A stretch of DNA of 64,000 nt from UBA4951 sp963652335 (GTDB lineage Bacteria; Bacillota_I; Bacilli_A; RFN20; CAG-826), in assembly GCA_963652335.1 (NCBI GenBank), contig CAVJSS010000001.1, positions 1 to 64,000 on the forward strand, read 5' to 3'. A program made the translations under genes and the position numbers. The notes under the pieces were generated by a model. The model was not told the origin of the DNA. It did not search any database and worked only from the letters and a program-made list of their open reading frames with translations. Each line of letters opens with the position of its first letter. Positions within the stretch are counted from its first letter, which is position 1. This document shows positions 1 to 7,236 of this stretch, piece by piece.

Positions 1-383
1 AAAGGAGCTCGGGATATCATATTGAAAAAGAGTCCAGTTTTTTGTCCGCATCCCCATTCGTATGTTTCATAATGGGACGTTACCTTGTGTCTAACCAGAC
101 AAGTACAAATCAAAATTGCTATATAGTAACCATTATCAAGTAAATAATTTACTTACAGCCATATTTGAACCATTTGAAAGAAAAGAATATAAAATATGAA
201 CCGCCACTCTTATATAACCATCTTTTAAAATCTTTTTGATCAATTCAGTAATACCAAACTTATTCAAATAAGATCCGATTTGAAGATCATGTCGGGGGAT
301 AGTTCTTTGCATGTACGATGAGCTAATTCCCTATAACAGAGATTGCTGGTTATGCCCAATCGGTTTGATTTGATGGCGGCAGC
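1..383. other. Left-end stretch without a supported gene
   Basis: No gene with family resemblance was recognised here. Bases 1-72 read as an open frame on the plus strand ending in TAA and could be the last 23 codons of a gene entering from the left, but the tail is not recognisable. On the minus strand a 58-codon open frame runs from ATG at 312 to TGA at 136 without a convincing SD; it may be a small gene or a remnant. Codon composition is more AT-rich than the core genes, as expected for decayed accessory DNA. Confidence 0.4.
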
Positions 384-1073
384 CTATTGTTGCTTAAGGA
401 AATATTCAAAGAGCTTGTTTATCGATTCATCGGACATGAATGGGTAAAATCCGTTTATGTTAAGGAATTCGAAATTCCCTTTGCAATATTCGTCACATAG
501 ATAATCTAGGACCCGTTCGGATACGAATGGGGCGAATTGGATCAATTCATCCTTTTTCGTTTCGTCTTTCAAACAATTCATGAACAGTTCGTCTATGGCG
601 TCATTAGACATAAACGGCAATAAAAGGGCCAATCTCAAATCTTTGTATTTTTCGTTGCCATTTAATTTATCCTTAACGATCTCATCGACTTTTTCCTCAT
701 CTAAAAAAGGCAATAACATGTAGATATCCATGCCTTTTCGATCATGGGGTATATCGAAATCAATATTGATGTCGCCGTCCTCGTTGATGGTCCTTTTGTT
801 CTTTGAGTCGTTTAACCTGTCGAATATTTTTTCTTTCGTCTCATCCAAAACATTCTTTAGATGATCATATCTTTCGTTTTTGCTTAGATCCTTGAATTTC
901 TCTCCTGCTTCTTCAATTTCTTCTTCTCCCTTTTCTTCGAGATAATCATCGTATTCGTCTTCATCGTCATCGGTGGTAAAAACAAGTTCGTCTTTCTTCA
1001 ATTTGATGGCTTCGTCATAAGAAATTCTTTCGAAGGCTTCTTTTCCGTCATCGTTTATCTTTTTCAAAATCAT
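384..1073 (-). CDS. Acidic protein with four PF-type helical repeats, function unknown
   Basis: A 229-residue protein, not assigned to a named family. Residues about 35-60 are almost entirely Asp/Glu. The C-terminal half holds four imperfect repeats, each with a Pro-Phe followed by a hydrophobic residue, Ser/Asp, an acidic pair and a short amphipathic helix: LLPFLDEEKVDEI, LLPFMSNDAIDEL, FAPFVSERVLDYL and FYPFMSDESINKL. No signal peptide or membrane segment is seen, so it is probably cytosolic. It starts with a good SD (AAGGAG) and lies 38 bases downstream of the XRE regulator on the same strand, so the two form an operon. From memory, similar PF repeats occur beside XRE regulators in other Firmicutes; a regulator-partner role is inference only. 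Confidence 0.75.
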   Translation of the reverse strand: MILKKINDDGKEAFERISYDEAIKLKKDELVFTTDDDEDEYDDYLEEKGEEEIEEAGEKFKDLSKNERYDHLKNVLDETKEKIFDRLNDSKNKRTINEDGDINIDFDIPHDRKGMDIYMLLPFLDEEKVDEIVKDKLNGNEKYKDLRLALLLPFMSNDAIDELFMNCLKDETKKDELIQFAPFVSERVLDYLCDEYCKGNFEFLNINGFYPFMSDESINKLFEYFLKQQ

Positions 1074-1111
1074 GGCATTCTCCTTTCCTTTTTAGCAATG
1101 CATCCTTTAAG

Positions 1112-1597
1112 TTATATTCTGTTTTTGTCGCCTTTTTGGCATATATGGATGTCGTTGCCGTATAACAGCCTTTTTTCGCTTACGCTTAGCTTTTTTGAAA
1201 ATTCGGATCTATCTATCGCTATTTTCCCTTCTTTTATGGCTTTGATGACCAAGATTCTTTCCAAAGGAGAAAATTGATAGAAAACGTCGATCAGATCAAC
1301 TTTCAGTTTGCCGTTTATTATCTTATCGACGATGTATTTGCGGTTATGGCCTTTGAATATATTGCTTTCATCGATAACGATTTCTCCTTCGCTTAAGCAT
1401 AGAAGGTCATCTATCGGGACTGAAAGCAATTTGGAAAGCTCGATTATCAAGTCGACGCTTGGCAAAGAATAGCCATGTTCCCATTTCGAAATGACTTGGC
1501 GAGTAACCATCAGCTCATTGGCCAAATCATCCTGGGTTAAGGATTTTTCTTTCCTTAACGCTTTGATCTTTTTTCCAACTTCAATCGAATCGATCAT
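1112..1597 (-). CDS. XRE-family helix-turn-helix regulator
   Basis: A 161-residue DNA-binding protein. Residues about 8-62 are a classic Cro/C1-type HTH with the core LTQDDLANELMVTRQVISKWE and a following PSVDLIIELSKLL helix. The remaining ~100 residues form a C-terminal domain without catalytic motifs, rich in amphipathic helices. The ATG at 1597 is preferred over an in-frame GTG at 1603, because the SD AAGGAG (1603-1608) overlaps the GTG and sits five bases before the ATG. Its promoter region carries a perfect 7-5-7 inverted repeat (1643-1661), a likely binding site for itself. The gene leads an operon with the acidic repeat protein downstream. Confidence 0.85.
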   Translation of the reverse strand: MIDSIEVGKKIKALRKEKSLTQDDLANELMVTRQVISKWEHGYSLPSVDLIIELSKLLSVPIDDLLCLSEGEIVIDESNIFKGHNRKYIVDKIINGKLKVDLIDVFYQFSPLERILVIKAIKEGKIAIDRSEFSKKLSVSEKRLLYGNDIHICQKGDKNRI

Positions 1598-1611
1598 AGC
1601 CACTCCTTACG

Positions 1612-1661
1612 ACTATAGTGTATGCTTCTTTCAAAGATTGGCACGCAACCAAATGTTGCGT
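1612..1661 (-). promoter_or_regulatory. Promoter and putative operator of the XRE gene
   Basis: Reading leftwards there is a -10-like TATAGT (1617 to 1612), just upstream of the SD. A perfect inverted repeat ACGCAAC-N5-GTTGCGT (1643-1649 and 1655-1661) lies 26 bases upstream of that -10, where an autorepressor would cover the -35 region. Binding by the adjacent XRE protein is inferred from position only. Confidence 0.5.
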
Positions 1662-1751
1662 TTTCTAGTAAAACAACAAACCTTATTTGATTTTGCAATA
1701 ATTTGATATCGTCGATGATTTTGATTATGGATTTCTAAATTGAATAAAAAT

Positions 1752-1851
1752 TATACCCTCAAAGGTATATTATTGATGAAATGTTATCCTTTTATACCCT
1801 AAAAGGTGCAATTTAGATAATCTCTTATTGTTTTATACCCTCAAAGGTATA
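1752..1851 (+). promoter_or_regulatory. Three phased HipB-type operators before hipB
   Basis: Two perfect copies of TATACC-CTCAAA-GGTATA (1752-1769 and 1834-1851) flank one degenerate copy, TATACC-CTAAAA-GGTGCA (1793-1810). Start-to-start distance is exactly 41 bases in both cases, close to four helical turns, so all three face the same side of the helix. The last copy fills the gap between a -35-like TTGTTT (1828-1833) and a -10-like TTTTAT/TTTATT, 26 bases upstream of hipB. E. coli HipB binds TATCC-N8-GGATA, a comparable palindrome, so these are probably HipB autoregulatory sites. Confidence 0.75.
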
Positions 1852-1877
1852 TTTTATTTATAAAGGACAATTCAAGC

Positions 1878-2084
1878 ATGAATCCAATCGCAGAATATAT
1901 CAAAAAGAGTAGAAAAGAAGTTGGGCTGACCCAAGAAGAATTTGCCATCCGTTCTGGTTTAGGACTTCGCTTCGTTCGTGAATTAGAACGAGGAAAGCCT
2001 ACTGTCAGGATGGATAAAGTGAACATCGCTTTAAATATGTTTGGTATGGAAGCGGGCCCAATCAAGAAAGTTAATGACAAATGA
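1878..2084 (+). CDS. hipB: HipB-like antitoxin / transcriptional repressor
   Basis: A 68-residue XRE-type DNA-binding protein covering a single HTH domain (core LTQEEFAIRSGLGLRFVREL, then E-RGKPTVRMDKV), the size and pattern of HipB antitoxins. It is preceded by the SD AAAGGAC and by three phased palindromic operators, so autorepression is likely. Its stop overlaps the next start in an ATGA arrangement (2081-2084), giving translational coupling to the HipS-like gene. In HipBA systems HipB neutralises the kinase and represses the operon; in HipBST systems HipB mainly provides DNA binding while HipS is the antitoxin. Which component neutralises here cannot be read from sequence. Confidence 0.9.
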   Translation: MNPIAEYIKKSRKEVGLTQEEFAIRSGLGLRFVRELERGKPTVRMDKVNIALNMFGMEAGPIKKVNDK

Positions 2085-2410
2085 AATCATTTAGGACGGC
2101 TTATGTTTATGTAAGAGATATTTATGCCGGAATCCTTAAAGAAACGGAAACGGGCTATGGTTTTGCCTATGATCATGAATATCTCGATAGAAAGGACGCA
2201 AGCCCAGTGTCTTTGACTTTGCCATTGTCAAAGGAAGAATATCAATCTAGCGTGTTGTTTCCGTTTTTTGACGGACTTATTCCGGAAGGATGGCTTTTGG
2301 ATGTCGTGAATAGAAATTGGAAATTGGATCCGAACGATCGTTTCGGAATCCTTATGGTTTCGTGTAAGGATTGCATAGGCAACGTCAGCGTTTCGGAGAA
2401 AAAATTATGA
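2081..2410 (+). CDS. hipS: HipS-like protein (HipA N-terminal subdomain as a separate gene)
   Basis: A 109-residue protein corresponding to the Couple_hipA / HipA_N1 domain alone: YVYVRDIYAGIL at the start, SLTLPLS in the middle, FFDGLIPEG and a final DCIGNVSV, all hallmarks of the first ~100 residues of HipA. In E. coli O127:H6 the same split defines HipS, the antitoxin of the tripartite HipBST module. It overlaps hipB and the kinase gene by ATGA junctions at both ends, so the three are co-translated. There is no frameshift trace: the stop is followed at once by a new ATG and an N-terminal domain that ordinary HipA lacks. Confidence 0.88.
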   Translation: MKSFRTAYVYVRDIYAGILKETETGYGFAYDHEYLDRKDASPVSLTLPLSKEEYQSSVLFPFFDGLIPEGWLLDVVNRNWKLDPNDRFGILMVSCKDCIGNVSVSEKKL

Positions 2411-3357
2411 TTCGTTGTTTATGCTGCGGCAAGTCATTAAGAAATGGAGAATCAAACGGTTGGCACGAATCATGCATAAAAAGATTCTTCGGATCGAAAG
2501 TGATTCCTGAGATTAATTTGGGTGAAGGTGCCTTGGAATCATTCGCATTGCAAAACGTTCGTCAAGGCCTTACGGTGCCTGGCGTGCAGAAAAAAATGTC
2601 TTTGCTTTTAAATAGCGATGGAAAACATAATAAGCTCACTTTGGTTGGCTACCCAACTGGATATATTTTGAAACCGCAAGCGGAAGAATACGATTCGCTT
2701 CCGGAATTGGAATGGGTTGGCATGAAAATGGCTGACTATGCAGGAATAGCGACGGTCGCTAACGCCTTGATATCCATAAATGATAAATATGCGTATATCT
2801 CAAAACGAATTGATCGGGTTTTTGAGAAAAATTACGTGAAAAAGCTTGCGATGGAAGATTTTTGCCAACTCGATTCTAGAATGACGAGCGACAAATATCA
2901 CGGATCATATGAAAGATGTGCGAAAATCATTCAGAGGCATTCGTCGCGTTCTGGCCTTGATTTGGCCGAATTGTTCATGCGTGTCGTCTTCTCTTATATT
3001 ATCGGAAATTCGGATATGCATCTTAAAAATCTATCCCTGATCGAAACGGAATTCGGAAGTGGGTTATATGTCCTATCGCCTGCTTATGATTTGTTTCCTG
3101 TCAGCGTTGTTTTGCCTGAAGATGAAGATGAATTCGCCCTTACGGTCAACGGAAAAAGGAATAATGTCACCAAAAACGATTTGTATGTCTTTGGCAGCCG
3201 CTGCGGATTGAGCAAAATCGCCTGTCAAAAAATGATAAAGAAACTTCTTTCTTTGGAAGATGGGCTTATCGACATTGTCGAAAACTCCGTCTTAAAGGAT
3301 GAATTGAAAAGCGATTTAGCGAAAGTGATAAAAGGAAGGTGTTCTGCGCTTTCTTAA
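2407..3357 (+). CDS. hipT: HipT-like serine/threonine kinase toxin
   Basis: A 316-residue HipA-fold kinase without the N1 subdomain, which is supplied by hipS. The start at 2407 overlaps the hipS stop (ATGA). The N terminus carries a possible zinc knuckle, Cys4-x2-Cys7 with His20-x2-Cys23, followed by RFFG. The Gly-rich loop reads LTVPGVQKKMSL (about residues 54-65); the catalytic loop GNSDMHLKN has Asp203 and Asn208; the metal-binding Asp is in AYDLFPV (Asp228). Known family members phosphorylate aminoacyl-tRNA synthetases (GltX for HipA, TrpS for E. coli HipT) and block translation. The loop has Thr and Pro where E. coli HipT has two regulatory serines, so autophosphorylation control may differ. 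The target here is unknown. Confidence 0.88.
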   Translation: MIRCLCCGKSLRNGESNGWHESCIKRFFGSKVIPEINLGEGALESFALQNVRQGLTVPGVQKKMSLLLNSDGKHNKLTLVGYPTGYILKPQAEEYDSLPELEWVGMKMADYAGIATVANALISINDKYAYISKRIDRVFEKNYVKKLAMEDFCQLDSRMTSDKYHGSYERCAKIIQRHSSRSGLDLAELFMRVVFSYIIGNSDMHLKNLSLIETEFGSGLYVLSPAYDLFPVSVVLPEDEDEFALTVNGKRNNVTKNDLYVFGSRCGLSKIACQKMIKKLLSLEDGLIDIVENSVLKDELKSDLAKVIKGRCSALS

Positions 3358-3403
3358 GATGACATAAATGAGAGGAGTTTTTTACTATCTGCAAAGAGGA
3401 TGG

Positions 3404-4801
3404 CTAAGCAGTTTGGCTTTGCTTGCTCCTTTTTTCGATAGGATAGCCGCATTTTTTCTTCCATCTTCCGATAAAGAACATGGCAATCGAAATACACATC
3501 CCAACACCCCATCCGATAGGCCAAGCGAAGAATATCCCTTCATATCCGAAATATTTGCCCAAGATCAAAGCGGCGATGACCCTACACGCCAAATCAACCG
3601 AAGTCCCTAACGTGAATCCAAGCATGTCTTTGGCGCCTTTCAATATCCCGTCGAGCGGTATTTTGACTACCATGAAGATGAAGAAAGGAACGATGCAGAG
3701 GATAAACAGTTTGCCTGAATTTATTATCACGTCGATGTCGCCTTCTGCTCCATCGCTCAAAAACAAGCGGACCCAGAATTCCCTAAAAGGCAAAATAGCC
3801 GCCATCGCTATGACGCAAAACGCAGCTGAGATGATCAAGGCGGAATAATACCCTTTCATGATCCTATCGTATTTTTTAGCTCCGACGTTTTGGGAAACGT
3901 AATTGGACAAGGCATTGCACAAAACGGTGAAGATGTTGATGGCTATATAGCAGATCTTGTAGCTTGCGCTATATCCTCCAGCGACGCTGTTCCCACCTAT
4001 TCTGGTTAAAATCGAAGTGATAAGAACGCCGCCTATCGAAATGAAACATCCTTGAAGTATCGATGGGGCAGCCACGCCCAAAATCGATTTGAAGATGTTT
4101 TTGTCAAATAATTCGCATTTTTCCGCCTCGAATTTCTTTATGCATCCAAAAAGGACGACGACCGATAAGATGCCGGCGATGGCTTCGGATATGATGGTGC
4201 CCAGAGCAAGGCCGGCGCTATTCATTTTTATCGGCATTACGAACAATATGTCCAATCCTATGTTCAGCAAGGTAGAGAATATAAGGAAGTACAACGGGGT
4301 CCTGGAATTTCCAAAAGCCTGGAACATATACATCGAATAATTGTATAAAAAGAGGGATATGACGCCTCCGATATAGATATACATATAGGATTTGGCTTCG
4401 TCTAGGCATCCCTCGCCTTTATCTTGGCCGATCATCGCATTGAGCAAAGGGGAAATGATCGCAAAACCGATTGCCGTCACGACCAAAGCCAAAACGATGG
4501 TGGATATCAATCCGACGGTGGCCGTCTTTTTTAGGTTCTTCATGTCCTTGGCACCGAAATAAGCGGCTCCGATGACCCCACATCCAACCCCGAAGCCAAC
4601 GGCGATATCCAAAAACACAACCGTGATTGGATAAACGATGCCAACGGCATTGAAACTATCCAAATTGGAAATGAAGTGTCCGGCTATGAAATTGTCCGCA
4701 AGGTTATAGAGCTGTTGCAAGGTGGCAGACAATATCAAAGGGATGGAAAACAGCAAGATTATTTTAAACGGGTTGCCGACCGTCATGTCTTTAGATTTCA
4801 T
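3404..4801 (-). CDS. MATE-family multidrug/Na+ or H+ antiporter
   Basis: A 465-residue polytopic protein with the 12-helix pattern and the start of a MATE exporter: MTVGNPFKIILLFSIPLIL, then LYNLADNFIAGHF, with the second half repeating the fold around residue 240 (ILGVAAPSILQGCFISIG). Family members export cationic drugs or metabolites in exchange for Na+ or H+ at the cytoplasmic membrane; the substrate cannot be told. It is a single gene facing hipT convergently. The start ATG follows an AGGA SD. A cre-like palindrome lies 63 bases upstream, suggesting control by a LacI/CcpA-family regulator. Confidence 0.9.
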   Translation of the reverse strand: MKSKDMTVGNPFKIILLFSIPLILSATLQQLYNLADNFIAGHFISNLDSFNAVGIVYPITVVFLDIAVGFGVGCGVIGAAYFGAKDMKNLKKTATVGLISTIVLALVVTAIGFAIISPLLNAMIGQDKGEGCLDEAKSYMYIYIGGVISLFLYNYSMYMFQAFGNSRTPLYFLIFSTLLNIGLDILFVMPIKMNSAGLALGTIISEAIAGILSVVVLFGCIKKFEAEKCELFDKNIFKSILGVAAPSILQGCFISIGGVLITSILTRIGGNSVAGGYSASYKICYIAINIFTVLCNALSNYVSQNVGAKKYDRIMKGYYSALIISAAFCVIAMAAILPFREFWVRLFLSDGAEGDIDVIINSGKLFILCIVPFFIFMVVKIPLDGILKGAKDMLGFTLGTSVDLACRVIAALILGKYFGYEGIFFAWPIGWGVGMCISIAMFFIGRWKKKCGYPIEKRSKQSQTA

Positions 4802-4863
4802 ATCGATAATCCTGGTAGCAAAACGCGTCGAAAATCATAGTCTCATACAATGATGATGACCTA

Positions 4864-4877
4864 TGTAAGCGATTACA
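4864..4877. promoter_or_regulatory. cre-like / LacI-family operator upstream of the MATE gene
   Basis: TGTAAGCGATTACA is a perfect palindrome with a central CG and matches the core of the Gram-positive catabolite-responsive element (TGNAANCGNWWNCA). It sits 63 bases upstream of the MATE start on the minus strand and 236 bases upstream of the divergent gene. LacI-family proteins, including CcpA, bind such sites. Whether the regulator is CcpA or a specific repressor is not visible. Confidence 0.5.
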
Positions 4878-5012
4878 CGTTAGATGTTTAATCATTTGAT
4901 ATCATTTGAAATTGGCAAATCGTTTCTGATTGAATTGTTTTTTTTGCTAGAAGGCCCCAGCGTGAATATTTCCTCCAAACGTCAATAATCTACCAGTTTT
5001 TTCACAATCACC

Positions 5013-5079
5013 CGTGAGAAAAACCGATATTCCGAGAGAAAAATACAAAAAACGAGAGAATAATTGATTTTCCGTGAGA
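5013..5079 (+). repeat. Four CGWGAGA direct repeats with an exact 20-bp period
   Basis: CGTGAGA (5013-5019), CGAGAGA (5033-5039), CGAGAGA (5053-5059) and CGTGAGA (5073-5079) recur at exactly 20-base intervals in the same orientation, about two helical turns apart. The last copy lies inside the spacer of a promoter (-35 TTGATT at 5064-5069, -10 TATAGT at 5087-5092). This is the layout of an operator array bound cooperatively by a multimeric regulator, most likely the product of the gene that follows. Confidence 0.7.
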
Positions 5080-5092
5080 TTCTATGTATAGT
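5064..5092 (+). promoter_or_regulatory. Promoter of the AlbA_2/HATPase regulator
   Basis: -35 TTGATT (5064-5069) and -10 TATAGT (5087-5092) are separated by 17 bases. The start codon at 5113 follows a TGGAG SD at 5099-5103. The fourth CGTGAGA repeat lies in the spacer and the third just upstream of the -35, so occupied repeats would block RNA polymerase. Confidence 0.6.
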
Positions 5093-5112
5093 ACTTCCTG
5101 GAGCTAAATGTC

Positions 5113-6540
5113 ATGAACGCAGACATCAATTACCTTGCCATTCTAAAAGAAGGGCCCAACATCGAATTAAAAGAAGCGACGAATAAAGTGCCTGATAGTT
5201 TTTACGAAACATATTCGGCTTTTTGCAATACCGATGGCGGAACCATCTATTTGGGCATAAAAGAAGGAAAAAAGAATAAAATCTTAGGGGTTAGCAATCC
5301 CATTGAGCAAAAAAAGAACATAATCGCAGCACTGCATTCTAGAGAAAAAGTCAGTTATTGTGCGTTATCGGAAAAAAACGTGAGAATCCTTTCCGTGGGC
5401 GACAAAAACATAATGCAGATAGATATTCCTGAGGCTCCGAAAGAAGTTAAGCCCGTTTACATAAAAGGCAATCTTTCATTAAGCTATGAAAGAGCCGGTG
5501 GCGGCGATTTCAAGTTAAACGAAGATTCGATAACGAGAATGCTCATCGATCGAAGACAAACTCATTTCGATAGCGTTCCGAATGTTTTGGATTTGGATTT
5601 TTCTAGAGTTGATGCAGATACATTGAAAAAATATCGCACATACTTAAACGAAATATCGCCAAACAATATCTTTTCGAGACTGTCGGATCACGACTTTTTG
5701 CTAAGAATCGGAGCTTTGAAAACCAAAGAAGATGGCAAAGAGGTATTAAGCAACGGAGCGGTGCTCTTTTTCGGCCAAATCACCGACATCATGCAAATAT
5801 CTCCAAATTTCTTTTTGGACTATAGGGAGAAAATAACGAACTACTCGAGGTGGGATTATCGGATAGTTTCCGATGACATTTCCTTAAATTGCAATCTATA
5901 CAATTTCTTCGAGATCGTTTCGGAACGTTTATTGATGAATGTTCCTAATCCGTTCAAAACCAACGGCATCTCGAATTTGAACGGAACAGATTTGAAACGC
6001 TCGATCATTGAAGGATTGGCCAATGCCATTTCGAACAACGATTATTTGTCTACGCCTGGGATATGCATAGAAAAAACCGCTAATTCCATTTGCATAACCA
6101 ATTCAGGAGATGTCCCGACCGGAATCGAGCAAGCAAAAAAAGGCGGCATAAGCGAGCCGAGGAATTCCAATATAATGAATTATTTAAGAATAATACAGGT
6201 TACCGACCGTGCCGGAACCGGCATCCCGAACATCTTCGACGTTTTCGCTTCCTATCAATTTCCGACTCCTGGGTTTTTCGTTTTGAAGAACCCATTAAGA
6301 ACTCGACTTTCCTTAAACTTTTTGCAATTGCCTTCAAATACACGCTATCGCCAAGAAAAGCTCGATATCTTAGCTTATCTCGAAAGCCGTCCTGAAGGCG
6401 TATCATCGGTAGAAATCTCCAAATTGATAAATAAGAAGAGCACCATCACCAATCAAATATTGAACGAATTATTGCTAATCGATCTGATTTCGACAAACGG
6501 GATGAAAACAAAAGGCAAAAAATTCATGAAGAATTCATAG
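5113..6540 (+). CDS. AlbA_2 (Schlafen-type) / HATPase_c_4 putative regulator
   Basis: A 475-residue three-part protein. Residues ~12-130 are an AlbA_2 domain (EGPNIELKEATNK, then SAFCNTDGGTIYLGI). Residues ~270-385 are a divergent GHKL-type ATPase (HATPase_c_4 type): EGLANAISNNDY in place of the EalvNAlvHRDY motif, ITNSGDVP, and GTGIPNIF. A winged-helix-like end (LAYLESRPEGVSSVEISKLI...ITNQILNEL) follows. Such proteins are often annotated as RecG-related helicases or transcriptional regulators; no helicase motifs are present. The substitution of the usual His/Asp of the ATPase motif by Asn-Asp may weaken ATP hydrolysis. It has its own promoter with an operator array, which suggests autoregulation. 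Targets are unknown. Confidence 0.8.
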   Translation: MNADINYLAILKEGPNIELKEATNKVPDSFYETYSAFCNTDGGTIYLGIKEGKKNKILGVSNPIEQKKNIIAALHSREKVSYCALSEKNVRILSVGDKNIMQIDIPEAPKEVKPVYIKGNLSLSYERAGGGDFKLNEDSITRMLIDRRQTHFDSVPNVLDLDFSRVDADTLKKYRTYLNEISPNNIFSRLSDHDFLLRIGALKTKEDGKEVLSNGAVLFFGQITDIMQISPNFFLDYREKITNYSRWDYRIVSDDISLNCNLYNFFEIVSERLLMNVPNPFKTNGISNLNGTDLKRSIIEGLANAISNNDYLSTPGICIEKTANSICITNSGDVPTGIEQAKKGGISEPRNSNIMNYLRIIQVTDRAGTGIPNIFDVFASYQFPTPGFFVLKNPLRTRLSLNFLQLPSNTRYRQEKLDILAYLESRPEGVSSVEISKLINKKSTITNQILNELLLIDLISTNGMKTKGKKFMKNS

Positions 6541-6615
6541 TCTTTTAATGGCGAATGTCTTTGCTACAAACATTTTCAATGAGGAAAGTGTTATCTTATT
6601 TCCGAGGTAAGACAA

Positions 6616-7122
6616 ATGGTAATTCTAAATGTTCGAAACTATGGTGAAATCGATATCGAATTAGATTGGGATTCCGCACCAAACACCTGCGCCAATTTCG
6701 TCGAATTGGCCAAAAAGGGGTATTACGATGGACTGACCTTCCATCGCATCATCAAACATTTCATGATCCAAGGCGGATGTCCGATCGGCAATGGAACCGG
6801 TGGTCCCGGATATTCGATCAAAGGGGAATTCAAAATCAACGGCTTCAGAAACGACTTGAAACATGAAAGAGGAGTCATATCGATGGCTCGTTCCTATTTC
6901 CCAGACAGCGCCGGATCGCAATTCTTCATATGCGATGCCGATGATTTCTTTTTGGATGGACAATATGCCGCTTTCGGGAATGTGACGAAAGGGATGGATG
7001 TCGTCGATAAGATAGCGGCGGTGAAAACCAGCAAGAACGACAGACCTTTGGAACCAATCGTCATCGCATCTGCAAAAGTTATGAATGAGCCTGACAAGGA
7101 AGCCATCAAAATCGTCAAATGA
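6616..7122 (+). CDS. ppiB: Peptidyl-prolyl cis-trans isomerase, cyclophilin type
   Basis: A 168-residue cytosolic cyclophilin that isomerises prolyl peptide bonds during protein folding. The active-site pattern is present: FHRIIKHFMIQGG with the catalytic Arg, SQFFI, and FLDGQYAAFG. There is no signal peptide. The length matches the short bacterial PpiB form. The start ATG at 6616 follows the SD GAGGTAAG. It stands alone between the AlbA-type regulator and the lipoprotein cluster. Confidence 0.95.
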   Translation: MVILNVRNYGEIDIELDWDSAPNTCANFVELAKKGYYDGLTFHRIIKHFMIQGGCPIGNGTGGPGYSIKGEFKINGFRNDLKHERGVISMARSYFPDSAGSQFFICDADDFFLDGQYAAFGNVTKGMDVVDKIAAVKTSKNDRPLEPIVIASAKVMNEPDKEAIKIVK

Positions 7123-7236
7123 TCAGTCACTCTCTAGCCGTTGGCCTCACAAAGACTTTTGTTTTCAGCCAAAAATATTCTTTAAATATTTCGCTTTGGC
7201 GATAAACTTACCAAATCAAAACCTTAAGGAGCGACC

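Noticed and set aside
76..112. CTTGT-TCT/AGACAAG hairpin as a terminator
   Set aside because: The stem is imperfect and no T run follows on either strand.
136..312. 58-codon minus-strand open frame near the left end
   Set aside because: No SD, no recognised family; could be a remnant or a small gene, so it is mentioned only in the left-end entry.
2371..2406. Upstream in-frame start for the HipT-like gene
   Set aside because: It lies inside hipS without an SD; the ATGA overlap at 2407 and the CxxC N-terminal knuckle fit the later start.
2081..3357. hipS and hipT as one frameshifted hipA
   Set aside because: The kinase has its own N-terminal extension and coupled start, and tripartite HipBST systems are known, so a real split is the simpler reading.
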